Positions 8,497 through 18,152 of a stretch of DNA of 64,000 nucleotides are shown here, piece after piece. How positions within the stretch are numbered: position 1 is the stretch's first letter; each line of letters begins with the position of its first letter. Under the pieces are notes generated by a model that worked only from the letters and a program-made list of their open reading frames with translations, had not been told where the DNA came from and searched no databases. The translations under genes and the position numbers were made by a program. This DNA comes from Rhodospirillaceae bacterium (GTDB lineage: Bacteria > Pseudomonadota > Alphaproteobacteria > Rhodospirillales > UBA2165), in NCBI GenBank assembly GCA_947467145.1, contig CANIGJ010000024.1, forward strand, positions 1 to 64,000, written 5' to 3'.

Positions 8497-9792
8497 TTAA
8501 TCGGCGAACGGATCCCGCATCAGGATCGTATCCTCGCGCTCCGGACTGGTCGACAACAGCGTGACCGGGGCTTCGATCAATTCCTCGATTCGGCGGATAT
8601 ACTTAATCGCCGTGGCCGGCAATTGCGCCCAGGACCGCGCCCCCTGGGTGCTTTCGTGCCAACCCTCGAAGGTCTCGTAAATCGGCGTCACGCTCGCCTG
8701 CGCCGCAATCGATGCGGGTAGATAATCGATCAAATCACCCGAATCGGTACGGTAGCCGGTGCAGACCTTAAGCTCGTCGAAACCGTCCAACACGTCGAGT
8801 TTCGTCAGCGCGATACCGTTGATGCCGTTGAACTTGATGGCCTGGCGTACCATGACCGCATCGAACCAGCCGCAACGGCGCTTACGCCCGGTCACGGTGC
8901 CGAACTCGCGGCCGCGCTCGCCGATCCGGTTGCCGATCTCGTTGTCCTGCTCGGTCGGGAACGGTCCCGAACCGACGCGGGTCGTGTAGGCCTTCGAGAT
9001 ACCCAGCGTATAGCCGATGATGTCCGGCCCCTGGCCCGATCCGATCGCGGCCGTGCCGGCCGCCGTATTGGACGAGGTGACGTATGGGTACGTGCCGTGA
9101 TCGACATCGAGCATCGCGCCTTGCGCACCCTCGAACAGGATGCGCTTGCCGGCCTTGCGCGCCTCGTCGAGGCGGCGCCAGACGACGTCGGCGAACGGCA
9201 GCACCTTAGGGGCGACGTCCATCAGGACGTTGAACAATTCGTTGGCATCGACTTCGGCAGCACCCAGGCCGCGCAGCAGCGCGTTGTGGTGCAACAACAA
9301 ATGATCGATGCGCGTGCGCAAAACTTCTTTGTCGGCGAGATCGCACAAGCGGATCGCCCGACGGCCGACCTTGTCTTCATAGGCCGGCCCGATGCCGCGC
9401 CCGGTGGTGCCGATCTTGTTGCCGCCGAGGGCCGCTTCGCGCGCCTGATCGAGATTGCTATGCAACGGCAGGATCAGCGGCGTGTTTTCCGCGATCACCA
9501 GATTCTCGGGCGTGACCTTCACCCCGTCCTTGCCGACCGTTTCGATTTCGCGCAGCAGCGCCCACGGATCGAGCACGACGCCGTTGCCGATGACGGACAA
9601 CTTGCCGCCGCGCACGATGCCCGACGGCAGCAGCGACAGCTTGAAGACCTTGCCGTCGATGACCAGCGTATGGCCGGCATTATGCCCGCCCTGGAAACGC
9701 ACGACCACGTCGGCGCGCTCAGACAGCCAATCGACGATCTTGCCTTTACCTTCGTCGCCCCATTGGGCGCCGACCACGACTACGTTAGCCAT
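8497..9792 (-). CDS. purA: adenylosuccinate synthetase
   Basis: PurA joins IMP and aspartate using GTP, the first committed step of AMP synthesis, in the cytoplasm. The 431-residue product has the normal length. The N-terminus shows the P-loop-like [11 protein letters not shown] with catalytic Asp13, and GGHNAGHT with catalytic His41. [20 protein letters not shown] and [14 protein letters not shown] are conserved IMP/aspartate-site segments. The ATG directly follows the hisZ stop codon, matching the hisZ-purA pairing known from alphaproteobacteria. Confidence 0.98.
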   Translation of the reverse strand: MANVVVVGAQWGDEGKGKIVDWLSERADVVVRFQGGHNAGHTLVIDGKVFKLSLLPSGIVRGGKLSVIGNGVVLDPWALLREIETVGKDGVKVTPENLVIAENTPLILPLHSNLDQAREAALGGNKIGTTGRGIGPAYEDKVGRRAIRLCDLADKEVLRTRIDHLLLHHNALLRGLGAAEVDANELFNVLMDVAPKVLPFADVVWRRLDEARKAGKRILFEGAQGAMLDVDHGTYPYVTSSNTAAGTAAIGSGQGPDIIGYTLGISKAYTTRVGSGPFPTEQDNEIGNRIGERGREFGTVTGRKRRCGWFDAVMVRQAIKFNGINGIALTKLDVLDGFDELKVCTGYRTDSGDLIDYLPASIAAQASVTPIYETFEGWHESTQGARSWAQLPATAIKYIRRIEELIEAPVTLLSTSPEREDTILMRDPFAD

Positions 9793-10971
9793 CTAGCGGG
9801 TCTCTCCTACGACAGCGAGCGGATGCATCTTGCCGTCCGCGTAAACATGAGTGCAACCGAGACGGCGCGCATCTTCCACCGCACCGACACCGGCATCCAG
9901 CGCCTCGATCACGATCCAGCCTTGCGAACGCAACTGATCGGCTGTTCCGGCTGCGCCATCAAGCGCCAGATAGACACGATTGGCTTTCACAGGCCGCGGC
10001 AAGGCGCGCAACAATGTATCGACATATAAGGTGAAACCAGTGGCCGGCTCGCCGACGTCGGGCTTATCCGACACGCTGACGCGATAGCGCCCACCGCAGC
10101 CGAGTTCGCCGCGAATGCCTTCGCAGAACAAGGTGAAGGTCACACCAACATGGTATTCGAAGCCGCGGAATTCGACCGGATCGACGGTCAGTTTGAGCGC
10201 CGGGTCGCCCGCGCGCACTGCCGCGATGACGGCGTCCAGTTCGTCCAGTTCGCGCGCGGCATCCGCCGGCAGTTTCAACGCACGCAGCGCCTTCATCGCG
10301 CGATCAGCCGGACCGACCGCGCCGATCAGCGCGCCGAACAGATCGACGGGGATATTAGGAATCGCCGCGATGGCGGCGGCGTCCTTTTGATCGAGCGCGG
10401 TGCGCAAGGTCTCGCCGGTTTCGGTGCCGCTCAGTTTGAAATGATCGAAGAGTGCACGCACCAGGGTCGGCAAGCCGAGATCGACCGACAAGCCGGACAG
10501 CCCCAACTCGCGCAGCGACTTCGCCGCCATCAGGATGACTTCCGCATCGGCACGCGACGAGGACGCCCCGATCAGTTCGGCGCCGACCTGGCCGAATTGC
10601 CGTTCGGGGCGATTGGGCGAACCCTTCACGCGCAACACCTGACCGGCATAGGACAGCCGTAGCGGGCGCGGAATATCGACGAGACGCGACGTCGCGATGC
10701 GTGCGATCTGCAAGGTCATATCGGCGCGCACGCCGAGCATGCGCTGCGACACCGGGTCCATCAGCCGGAAGGTCTGCGGCGCCAGCGCCGCGCCCGATCC
10801 GCCGAGCAGGCTGTCTTCGAATTCGATCAGCGGCGGCTTCACCCGATCATAGCCGTAACGCGTGAACGCCGCGATCAAACCGTTCATGACGCCGGCCTCG
10901 AACTCGGCTTCCGGTGGAAGCAAGTCGACGAGCCCTGCGGGCAGGAGTGCCGGATGGGATTTGCCGTTCAT
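9793..10971 (-). CDS. hisZ: ATP phosphoribosyltransferase regulatory subunit
   Basis: HisZ is a catalytically inactive histidyl-tRNA-synthetase paralogue that binds short-form HisG and makes the first histidine-biosynthesis enzyme active and feedback-sensitive. The 392-residue product begins MNGKSHPALLPAGLVDLLPP, carries the HisRS-like class II core with LSYAGQVLRVKG and ends in GGRYRVS-type segments. An in-frame upstream start at 11055 exists, but the chosen ATG fits the family N-terminus. hisG is not in the window. It is adjacent to purA. Confidence 0.92.
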   Translation of the reverse strand: MNGKSHPALLPAGLVDLLPPEAEFEAGVMNGLIAAFTRYGYDRVKPPLIEFEDSLLGGSGAALAPQTFRLMDPVSQRMLGVRADMTLQIARIATSRLVDIPRPLRLSYAGQVLRVKGSPNRPERQFGQVGAELIGASSSRADAEVILMAAKSLRELGLSGLSVDLGLPTLVRALFDHFKLSGTETGETLRTALDQKDAAAIAAIPNIPVDLFGALIGAVGPADRAMKALRALKLPADAARELDELDAVIAAVRAGDPALKLTVDPVEFRGFEYHVGVTFTLFCEGIRGELGCGGRYRVSVSDKPDVGEPATGFTLYVDTLLRALPRPVKANRVYLALDGAAGTADQLRSQGWIVIEALDAGVGAVEDARRLGCTHVYADGKMHPLAVVGETR

Positions 10972-11097
10972 AAAGATCCCGATGAAAACCGTTGCCGGAC
11001 GTCGAGGGACGTCCAGCCCGGCGAAGGTACTAGCGTTTTTTCCGCGCGGGTCCAAGGACGAACTCGCCCGCTGCCCAGCGCTCGTTAAGACTTGTCG

Positions 11098-11754
11098 TTA
11101 ACGACTGGCGTTCGGGTCGGGTACGGCAAATGGCAGGCTGCGGGCCGTCTTGCCGATATTGTCGAGCAAGGGACCAACCAGGATACGCACGCTCTGGCGC
11201 CGGTCCTGGTTGACCAGTTTTCCGGTCGCCTCGCCCAGCCACAAACGTTGTCCGTCGGCGCGGTCGATCGACATTTCCAGAGTTTGGGTCGAATTGACTT
11301 TGGTCTGGGGACGTCCCTGGTTGAAAACCCCACCCTTGTCGCTCGAAAACAGGTTGAGGCGCACCTGTGCCTCATTGTCGCTCGCGGTACCGGCCTGGCC
11401 GTCGATTTCGACCAATTGGCGCTGCGGGCCGGTGGACAACTGGCCGAGATGCTCCGACATGCTGAATTTCAGGACCACCGCATTGGCGCCGCCGAACGTG
11501 TAGCCGCGGAGGCGCAGCTGGTCTTCGATGAAGTGCGCCAGATCGACCGTATCTTCGGAATTGTCCCACGGCTTCACGGTCACGGCCGTGCCCTGCGGCA
11601 TGGGGCGCAACGACGATGCATTGACGGTGCCGTCGGGTTCCGCCCCTTCGAGCGCGGGCGGCACGGCCGTCGGCGTACCGGGCGCATCGGCACTGAACGC
11701 CGGCGCGGCATGAAGTACGATCGCTGCGGTCAGGATACCAATCAGGTTTCTCAT
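11098..11754 (-). CDS. exported protein of unknown function
   Basis: The 218-residue product has a clear Sec signal peptide (MRNLIGILTAAIVLHAAPAFSA, cleavage after about residue 22). The mature part is predicted mixed alpha/beta, with segments such as DTVDLAHFIEDQLRLRGYTFG and RLWLGEATGKLVNQDRRQS. The layout resembles DUF4136-like periplasmic proteins, but I cannot assign a family. It is likely periplasmic. It lies 126 bases upstream of hisZ on the same strand and need not be functionally linked. Confidence 0.7.
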   Translation of the reverse strand: MRNLIGILTAAIVLHAAPAFSADAPGTPTAVPPALEGAEPDGTVNASSLRPMPQGTAVTVKPWDNSEDTVDLAHFIEDQLRLRGYTFGGANAVVLKFSMSEHLGQLSTGPQRQLVEIDGQAGTASDNEAQVRLNLFSSDKGGVFNQGRPQTKVNSTQTLEMSIDRADGQRLWLGEATGKLVNQDRRQSVRILVGPLLDNIGKTARSLPFAVPDPNASR

Positions 11755-11824
11755 GATGTCTATGTTAGCCCGCCCGCCCTGTTAATGCCCGGATCAATCA
11801 CGGGCATCGGATGTCCCAGTTGTG

Positions 11825-12802
11825 TCACAAATCTTCGTGAAGTGGATTTTCGGGTTGATTCTGGATGTCGAAATTCAGAAAGCCAATCAGCAAATAGACC
11901 CCCAGCAGGAACGTCACCGCCGCCAGGATGACAACCCCCGCCGGCTCCGCGATCCCCGATTCGGCGCTGTCGTACCAATGGATGCCGCCGTAAATCATGC
12001 CGAAGATCAGTGAAATGCTGCCGAGCACCAGCTCGACCGAGGCGATGGAGAAATCGCGGATGAAATAGCTATAGGCGATGCGGCGGCCGAAATTGCGCAG
12101 ATGTTTCCACAAAAACGGCGCGACGACCCGAGGGATACTCAGGGTACTGCGTTCATCGCCGTACGAGGCCCGCATGGGCACGTCGGCCACGACCGCCCGC
12201 CACAGATTAAGATGGAACAGCATGTCCGATTCAAAGAAATAGCCCTCGTCGATCCGCTGCGAGACCAGCAACGCCGCCACCCGGCCGTGAATGGCCGTAA
12301 AGCCATTGGTCGGATCGAAGATCTTCCAATAGCCGCTCGACAGCTTGGAGACGAAGGACAGCATGAGGTTGCCGAAGAGGCGCATGTAGGGCATCCCCGC
12401 CAGGCCCTCCATCAGGTAGAATCGGTTGCCCTTGGTGTAGTCGGCACGCCCCTCCATGATCGGGCGGGCCAGGGTCGGAATGAATTTGGGATCCATCTGG
12501 CCGTCGCCGTCCACCTTGACGATGACGTCCGCACCCAATTCGAGGGCGCGGCGATAACCCGTCAAGGTTGCCCCGCCCACCCCACGGTTGGTTGCGTGCT
12601 TTACCACCTCAACCCGGGGATCATGACAATTTTCCGTAACGAACGATCCGGTACTTTCCGGACACGCATCGTCGACCACGATGATGTGACAAACGCTCTC
12701 GTCGAAGCTCGCGAGGACCCCCATAATCCGCGACCGTTCCCGGTAGCAGGGTACAACCGCTATTATACGTTTTGAGGAGGAATCGTTAACCGGTTCTGAC
12801 AT
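11825..12802 (-). CDS. membrane glycosyltransferase family 2 (dolichyl-phosphate mannose synthase-like)
   Basis: The 325-residue protein starts with a GT-A fold (about 10-180) containing VVDDACPESTG and the metal-binding VKVDGDGQMDP motif. Two hydrophobic helices follow at about 245-270 and 285-312. This is the architecture of polyprenyl-phosphate glycosyltransferases, which load a sugar from a nucleotide donor onto a lipid carrier at the inner membrane. The acceptor and pathway are unknown, and no polysaccharide cluster surrounds it. It is divergent from the Crp-family gene across a 164-base AT-rich gap with no clear operator. Confidence 0.9.
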   Translation of the reverse strand: MSEPVNDSSSKRIIAVVPCYRERSRIMGVLASFDESVCHIIVVDDACPESTGSFVTENCHDPRVEVVKHATNRGVGGATLTGYRRALELGADVIVKVDGDGQMDPKFIPTLARPIMEGRADYTKGNRFYLMEGLAGMPYMRLFGNLMLSFVSKLSSGYWKIFDPTNGFTAIHGRVAALLVSQRIDEGYFFESDMLFHLNLWRAVVADVPMRASYGDERSTLSIPRVVAPFLWKHLRNFGRRIAYSYFIRDFSIASVELVLGSISLIFGMIYGGIHWYDSAESGIAEPAGVVILAAVTFLLGVYLLIGFLNFDIQNQPENPLHEDL

Positions 12803-12966
12803 AAGAGTTCATCATAAGAAGGTCTGTCTGACCATAGGGCAGCGGACTAGCTAACTGCAAGAAAATCGCGTTAAAACAGAGGCATACATATTAACCTCTA
12901 CGTACAGTTCCATGCTCGATTTTAGAGGGGCCAAGCGTTAACATAAGGCCATTAGGGGATTAGTCA

Positions 12967-13659
12967 TTGAGCGCACCGCAGGTCCAGAACCTGTCGAACA
13001 TCAAAATTCTATCAAGTTTGGCGCCAGAACAGCGCCGGGATTTCGAAATTTCGTGCCGTTGGAAGCGTTTTGCGCCTGAAGAATTGGTGATCGACCAGTC
13101 TGCCATCTCTCGCGATGTCTATTTTATCGCGCGCGGGCGCGTTCGCGTCGTGAATTTCACTGTGGGCGGCAAAGAGGTCACCCTCGACGATCTGGGCCCC
13201 GGCACCCTGTTCGGGGAATTGGCCGCCATCGACGGCCGCCCGCGCTCGTCCACCGTGGTTGCCGCGGAGGATTCCGATATCGCCAAAATGGCGCCGGAAC
13301 GCTTCTTGAAGCTGATGCGGCAATATCCGTTCGTATCGCTCGAAGTCATGAAAAACCTAGCCAACGTCATCCGCACCTCGACGGACCGGATCGTCGATCT
13401 GTCGACCTTGGGCGCCAACAACCGGGTGCATGGCGAACTGCTCCGCCAAGCCCGCACCGGCCGGCGCGAGAACAATATAGCGATCATCCGCCCGATCCCG
13501 GTGCATGGCGAAATGGCCAGTCGCGCCAGCACGACGCGCGAAACCGTGGCCTGCGTGATCAGCGATCTCACCCGCAAGGGCATCGTCAAACGCGAGCGCG
13601 ATGCCCTCGTGGTGACCGATTACGCGATGCTCGAAAGCCTGGTGGAAGACGTCCGCTGA
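12967..13659 (+). CDS. Crp/Fnr-family transcriptional regulator
   Basis: The 230-residue product has an N-terminal cyclic-nucleotide-binding beta-roll (about 15-130, with GPGTLFGELAAIDGRPRSST) and a C-terminal winged helix (about 150-225; GEMASRASTTRETVACVISD as recognition region). No Fnr-type cysteine cluster is visible, so it is probably not an Fe-S oxygen sensor. It starts at TTG 12967. divK follows after 12 bases, suggesting a bicistronic unit. The effector and regulon are unknown. Confidence 0.9.
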   Translation: MSAPQVQNLSNIKILSSLAPEQRRDFEISCRWKRFAPEELVIDQSAISRDVYFIARGRVRVVNFTVGGKEVTLDDLGPGTLFGELAAIDGRPRSSTVVAAEDSDIAKMAPERFLKLMRQYPFVSLEVMKNLANVIRTSTDRIVDLSTLGANNRVHGELLRQARTGRRENNIAIIRPIPVHGEMASRASTTRETVACVISDLTRKGIVKRERDALVVTDYAMLESLVEDVR

Positions 13660-13671
13660 TGGGGCGCTAAC

Positions 13672-14055
13672 GTGACATCCTCGGCAAAAACCATCCTAAT
13701 TGTCGAGGATAACGAGCTTAACATGCGCCTGTTCAACGACGTATTGCAGGCCAGCGGCTATCAGACATTACAAACCGGCGACGGCAGCGAAGCCGTAAGC
13801 ATGACCGCCGAACATCGCCCCGATCTCATCTTGATGGATATGCGCCTTCCCGGGATTTCGGGCCTGGAAGCCGCTCAGCTGATCAAGGCGCAGGACGAGC
13901 TGCGCCACATCCCGATCGTCGCGGTGACCGCATCGGCGCTCAAAGGCGACGAGGAACGCATCCTGGCGGGTGGTTGCGACGGCTTCATCCCGAAACCGAT
14001 CTCAATCCCGAGCTTCCTGGCGACCGTCGCCCTGTTCCTCGATCGACAGCCCTAA
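13672..14055 (+). CDS. divK: single-domain response regulator DivK
   Basis: The 127-residue stand-alone receiver domain matches DivK along its length: ILIVEDNELNMRLFNDVLQA at the start, the phospho-acceptor Asp56 in LILMDMRLP, AVTASALKGDEERI with the conserved Thr, and Lys in FIPKPIS. In alphaproteobacteria DivK relays phosphate between DivJ/PleC and controls CtrA through DivL, setting cell polarity and the cell cycle. The GTG start lies 12 bases after the Crp-family gene. PleD, often adjacent, is not next to it here. Confidence 0.92.
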   Translation: MTSSAKTILIVEDNELNMRLFNDVLQASGYQTLQTGDGSEAVSMTAEHRPDLILMDMRLPGISGLEAAQLIKAQDELRHIPIVAVTASALKGDEERILAGGCDGFIPKPISIPSFLATVALFLDRQP

Positions 14056-14062
14056 AACGCAA

Positions 14063-14086
14063 AATGCCCCGGCAGGCCGGGGCATT
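14063..14086. terminator. bidirectional intrinsic terminator between divK and rpmG
   Basis: A perfect 10-bp stem (AATGCCCCGG with CCGGGGCATT) and CAGG loop lies between the convergent divK and rpmG genes. Read on the minus strand it is followed by TTTTGCG, so it ends rpmG transcripts well. In the plus direction the T content is weak. Confidence 0.8.
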
Positions 14087-14113
14087 GGAAGCGTCGAACG
14101 CGAAAAGCGTGCG

Positions 14114-14281
14114 CTATTTGATTTTGCCTTCTTTGAAGGCGACATGCTTGCGCGCAACCGGATCGTATTTGCGGAACTCCAGCTTTTCGGTCTGGGTGCG
14201 CGGGTTCTTCTTGGTCACATAATAAAAGCCGGTGTCGGCTGTGCTGACCAATTTGACAACGATCGTGCTCGGTTTCGCCAT
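14114..14281 (-). CDS. rpmG: 50S ribosomal protein L33
   Basis: This 55-residue protein begins [19 protein letters not shown] and continues with [20 protein letters not shown], an unmistakable L33. It is a small basic component of the large subunit near the E site. It lacks the paired CxxC cysteines of the zinc-binding form, so it is the zinc-independent type. It has its own promoter upstream and a strong terminator after it. The length equals that of typical proteobacterial L33. Confidence 0.96.
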   Translation of the reverse strand: MAKPSTIVVKLVSTADTGFYYVTKKNPRTQTEKLEFRKYDPVARKHVAFKEGKIK

Positions 14282-14316
14282 GGCGGACTTCCTGGGCTAA
14301 GGCGTTAAGAGGGCGC

Positions 14317-14344
14317 AAGATAGCGGCCGTCGTGCTGAAGTCAA
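14317..14344 (-). promoter_or_regulatory. sigma-70-type promoter of rpmG
   Basis: On the minus strand TTGACT (14344-14339) and TATCTT (14322-14317) are separated by 16 bases and lie about 35 bases upstream of the L33 start. The -35 hexamer matches the consensus in five of six positions. Confidence 0.55.
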
Positions 14345-14405
14345 GCCATGGTCGCTCTGTCGGCGATTTGTGGCCGATTTCTGTCGAATTTCCGCCCTTC
14401 TCGGG

Positions 14406-15968
14406 CTATTTGCGGGCCGCGATCGTGGTCGGTGCGAAGGCCAGGATACGCTGATAGAGGTTGGCGTCCGCGATCACCGCTTCGGCCACGCTGCCGTCCA
14501 TGTCGCCGACCAGATCGGACGGCGGACACAGCGCCTTCAACTCCTTGCGGTCGGTTTCGGGATGACGATCGATCCCGCGCCAAGTTTCCAGAACATGCGT
14601 GAGGTCCGCGCCATGATCCAGCGCGCGCCGGATGAGCTGATCCGCATTGGCGCCAGTGGCGCTGGTGCAGATAGACGGATGCACCCCCAGCCCGTTGAGA
14701 ACGTAGCCCGACGGTGTGAGGAAGCGCGACCAGGTCACCGTCAGCTCGCCTTCGTTCGGCAGGGCCACGACCATCTGCACCGTCCCTTTGCCGTAAGACG
14801 ACGATCCGACCACGATAGCGCGGTCATGATCTTGCAATGCAGCAGCGACAATTTCCGACGCCGAGGCTGAGCGGCCGTTGACCAGCACGACCATCGGCAG
14901 GCCGGCGACGATATCGTCCTCGCGCGCGTCATAGGTATGGATGCTGGCCGGATGGCGACCCTGCGTCGTCAGGATGCGCCCTTCCGAAATGAACAGGTCC
15001 GCGACGCGCACCGCTTCGGAGAGCAGCCCGCCCGGATTGCCGCGCAGATCGATGACGAGCCCGCGTGCCGCCCCGCGCAAGCGCGCGATCGCATCGTTCA
15101 CCTGCGTCGACAGTTCACGCGTCGTCGAGCGATTGAAGCCGCTGATGCGCGACGTGACGATATTGTTGCGTACCACGGTCTCGACCGTCGGCGCGATCAC
15201 GCGCTGACGTCGCACATCGAGCTCGACGGTTTCACCGCCGCGCTTTTCCACGCGCAACATGACCGATGTGCCGATCGGCCCGCGCGCCACGTCGGACACA
15301 TCGTTCAACGCGCCGACGGGTGCCCGATCGATATGGGTGATCACGTCGCCTTCGACAAGGCCGGCGCGGATGGCGGGCGAATCGGCCATGATTTGCACGA
15401 CGGATGCGCCGCGCGGCGTATTTTGCACGACCACGCCGATGCCGCCAAAGCCCGAGCGTTTTTCGCGATTTTGGATCGCTTCCTCGGCACTGGAATAACG
15501 CGAATAAGTATCGAGCAAGGACAGCGATCCGTCGAAGATCGCTTCGTAGATGCGATCGAGCGTCGCCGTCGCGATCGCCGACGAATCCGGTTGGCTCAAT
15601 CGCACCACATCCACGGCGAGCAATGCCCAACCATCGGCATCGATGTCCGCCGGCGCGGTCACAACATGACGGTGGGTGTCATCGAGGCCGAAGGAAATCG
15701 TATCGCCCGTGCGCTCCAGTTCGAATTCCGGATCGAGCGCGTTAAGTCCGCGCATGCCCTCCAACGCCAAGGCGCCGACGGCCACATATTCGACATAACG
15801 GTCCGACAATTGCTGGAAGCCGACCGACAAAGTGCGTTGCGCGGCGTCGGTGGGAATGACCGTCTGTGGCGCCGGGGGCCGGTGCGCGCAGGCCGACAGC
15901 AACAGAGCCAACGCACAAACCAGCGGCTTGCGGGAGCGGGATGCCCACCATCGGGTTGGGATCGTCAT
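14406..15968 (-). CDS. S41-family C-terminal processing peptidase, lipoprotein
   Basis: This periplasmic CtpA-type serine protease carries a lipoprotein signal: the lipobox LSAC with Cys27, counted from ATG 15968, should be lipidated. A longer reading from 16055 would bury the signal peptide, so I reject that start. A PDZ domain follows (about 150-235; GFGGIGVVV, GLVEGDVITHID). The S41 core carries the probable catalytic Ser in GRSASASE (near 365) and Lys in SSYGKGTVQ (near 390). Relatives trim or degrade periplasmic proteins; the substrate is unknown. It is separated from rnr by 108 bases. Confidence 0.9.
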   Translation of the reverse strand: MTIPTRWWASRSRKPLVCALALLLSACAHRPPAPQTVIPTDAAQRTLSVGFQQLSDRYVEYVAVGALALEGMRGLNALDPEFELERTGDTISFGLDDTHRHVVTAPADIDADGWALLAVDVVRLSQPDSSAIATATLDRIYEAIFDGSLSLLDTYSRYSSAEEAIQNREKRSGFGGIGVVVQNTPRGASVVQIMADSPAIRAGLVEGDVITHIDRAPVGALNDVSDVARGPIGTSVMLRVEKRGGETVELDVRRQRVIAPTVETVVRNNIVTSRISGFNRSTTRELSTQVNDAIARLRGAARGLVIDLRGNPGGLLSEAVRVADLFISEGRILTTQGRHPASIHTYDAREDDIVAGLPMVVLVNGRSASASEIVAAALQDHDRAIVVGSSSYGKGTVQMVVALPNEGELTVTWSRFLTPSGYVLNGLGVHPSICTSATGANADQLIRRALDHGADLTHVLETWRGIDRHPETDRKELKALCPPSDLVGDMDGSVAEAVIADANLYQRILAFAPTTIAARK

Positions 15969-16076
15969 GTCGCGAACGGCCTGAATCTGCGTGGTTTTTT
16001 TGCAATCTATCGCAAGATCAGGACAGCGCCACCATGCTATTTTCGCAATGGCCATTCTTGCAAAGAGCGTGTGCGG

Positions 16077-18152
16077 CTAGGGCTGGGGCTTGATCCGCTT
16101 CGCCACCGCCTCATGGTCGATGATCTCGAGGATCAGGCTGCCGCGAATGCCGTCCGCTTCGACGATACGGCAGGAAACGCGATCGCCCGTCTCGTAATCC
16201 TTGGTCCCTTTGCCACCCTTGGCGCCGCGGCGCGAACCGCCATGCGACATGCGCGACGAAAAGCCGCCGCCGCCCGGCAGGGTCCGGCGCGGCACGAAGC
16301 CATCCACCATGCTACCGTCGATGCGCACAAAGATGCCCGACTTGGCCGAGCCGACGATGCGGCCGTCGACGATGTCGCCCTGGCGCGTCGCATAATAGGA
16401 CGCAACGAACCGATCAGCCGCTTCGCGTTCCGCACCGACCGAACGACGCTCGGCGACGGTGATCAAAGCGGCAGCCGGCGCGAGGTCCGGCCGCTCGGTT
16501 CCCGGGAAGCCACCCGCCCCCAAGCCAAGGCCGGTGATCAGCCCGCGATGCACCAGCAGATCGGCGTAACGACGGATCGGCGAGGTGAAATGGCAATAGC
16601 GCCGGAGCGCCAGACCGAAATGGCCGATATTGGTCGTCGAATATTCCGCCTGCGCCTGGGTACGCAGTACCATCTGGCTTACCACATCGCTGATGCCCTG
16701 TTCGGCGGCGCGTTTGAGCAGACCGTTGAACAGCGACGGCCTGATCACCTGTCCACGATCGAACTTGAAACCAATACCGCGCGCGAATTCGGAAAACTCT
16801 TCAAGCTTTCCGTCGGGCGGCGCATCGTGCACGCGATAGACGGCGGGCTGCTTGAGCGCTTCCAAGGTCTCGGCAGAAGCGACGTTCGCCGAGATCATGA
16901 ATTCCTCGATCAGCTTGTGGCTGTCGAGCCGGTCACGCGGCGTGATATCAACGACAGTGCCTTTGTCGTCGAGCATGATCTTCCGCTCGGGAACATCGAG
17001 ATCCATGGTCTCGCGCCGGTCACGCGCGCCATTCAAAGCCGCGTATGCGCCGTAAAGCGGTGTCAGGATCGGCGCCAACGCAGGATCTTTGGCATCCCAG
17101 GCGGCCTGCACCTGATTGTAGGTCAGCCGCGCAGCGGAATTCATGATCGCGCGCTCGAACCGATGACGCAGCATATTGCCGGATGCATCGATCCAGATAT
17201 GCGCGACCATGCAGGCGCGATCTTCTTTCGGCTTCAGCGAACACCAGCCGTTGGACAAAGCCTCGGGCAGCATCGGTACGACGCGATCCGGGAAATAGGT
17301 TGAATTGCCGCGCTTCAGCGCCTCGCGATCGAGCGGGCTCCCGGGGCGCACATACCAGGCGACATCCGCGATGGCGACGATCAGGTGCCAGCCGGGATTC
17401 CCGTGATCATCGACAATCGCTTCCGCCCAGACGGCATCGTCGAAATCACGGGCATCTTCACCGTCGATGGTGACGAGCGGCACTTGGCGCAGATCGACGC
17501 GATCGTCCGGCGTCACGCCGCGCGCGGCATCGGCGTCGTCCAGAACCTCGGTCTGGAAAACAAACGGCAGGTCGTGATTGCGGATCGCGATCAGCGAAAA
17601 GGCGCGTGTGCCCTCTTCGTTGCCCAGCACCTCGAGCACCTTGGCGCGCGGGCGTTCGAGCCGGCGGCGCGCTAGAATCTGCACCAGGACGAGATCGCCT
17701 TTTTCCGCGCCTTTGAGATCAGCGTTGTGAATCCAATAATCCTCGACGCCGACACGCTGCGTCGAATGGATGCGGTTGGCGCCATCATAGATGCCGAGAA
17801 CGGCCTCGGCCGCCTCTTGCAGCTTGCGAACCACCGAGCCTTCGAGCCGTCCATCGTTCACGCGCGTCCGCACCAGGGCGCGATCGCCGATACCGAGCGC
17901 GCCGCCAGCGGGTGCGCCGCGCGCACCACCGCGCGCATCGGGACGCTCACTTATAATAATGTCGGGGGTCGGGCCACGGCCCTTCCAATTGACCGGCCGG
18001 GCCACCGGATAGCCGTCTTCGTCCAAGCGGACGACATCGACGACCATGACCTGGGGACCGTCATCGCGGCCAGAATCGTTATGCGATTTGCCGCCCTCGC
18101 CCTTGGGCCGGCGCGGACCGGTGGACGGACTGAATGAGCGGCGGCGGGCCAC
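16077..18152 (-). CDS. rnr: ribonuclease R, short form
   Basis: This 3'-5' exoribonuclease of the RNB/RNase II family degrades structured RNA. The 691-residue product has cold-shock-like domains (about 30-200), the RNB domain with the active-site cluster GEDARDFDDA near 235, an S1 domain (about 585-660; GDIVDGRIVGSAKSGIFVRI) and a Lys/Arg-rich insert. It lacks the N-terminal helix-turn-helix of typical RNase R (about 750-810 residues). The GTG start immediately follows the topA stop codon in the same reading frame, an unusual junction. It probably belongs to the pyrB-topA operon. Confidence 0.92.
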   Translation of the reverse strand: MARRRSFSPSTGPRRPKGEGGKSHNDSGRDDGPQVMVVDVVRLDEDGYPVARPVNWKGRGPTPDIIISERPDARGGARGAPAGGALGIGDRALVRTRVNDGRLEGSVVRKLQEAAEAVLGIYDGANRIHSTQRVGVEDYWIHNADLKGAEKGDLVLVQILARRRLERPRAKVLEVLGNEEGTRAFSLIAIRNHDLPFVFQTEVLDDADAARGVTPDDRVDLRQVPLVTIDGEDARDFDDAVWAEAIVDDHGNPGWHLIVAIADVAWYVRPGSPLDREALKRGNSTYFPDRVVPMLPEALSNGWCSLKPKEDRACMVAHIWIDASGNMLRHRFERAIMNSAARLTYNQVQAAWDAKDPALAPILTPLYGAYAALNGARDRRETMDLDVPERKIMLDDKGTVVDITPRDRLDSHKLIEEFMISANVASAETLEALKQPAVYRVHDAPPDGKLEEFSEFARGIGFKFDRGQVIRPSLFNGLLKRAAEQGISDVVSQMVLRTQAQAEYSTTNIGHFGLALRRYCHFTSPIRRYADLLVHRGLITGLGLGAGGFPGTERPDLAPAAALITVAERRSVGAEREAADRFVASYYATRQGDIVDGRIVGSAKSGIFVRIDGSMVDGFVPRRTLPGGGGFSSRMSHGGSRRGAKGGKGTKDYETGDRVSCRIVEADGIRGSLILEIIDHEAVAKRIKPQP

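Noticed and set aside
14937..17303. 788-codon plus-strand frame opposite the S41 protease and rnr genes
   Set aside because: It is a shadow of two well-supported minus-strand genes. It spans their intergenic gap and shows no domain.
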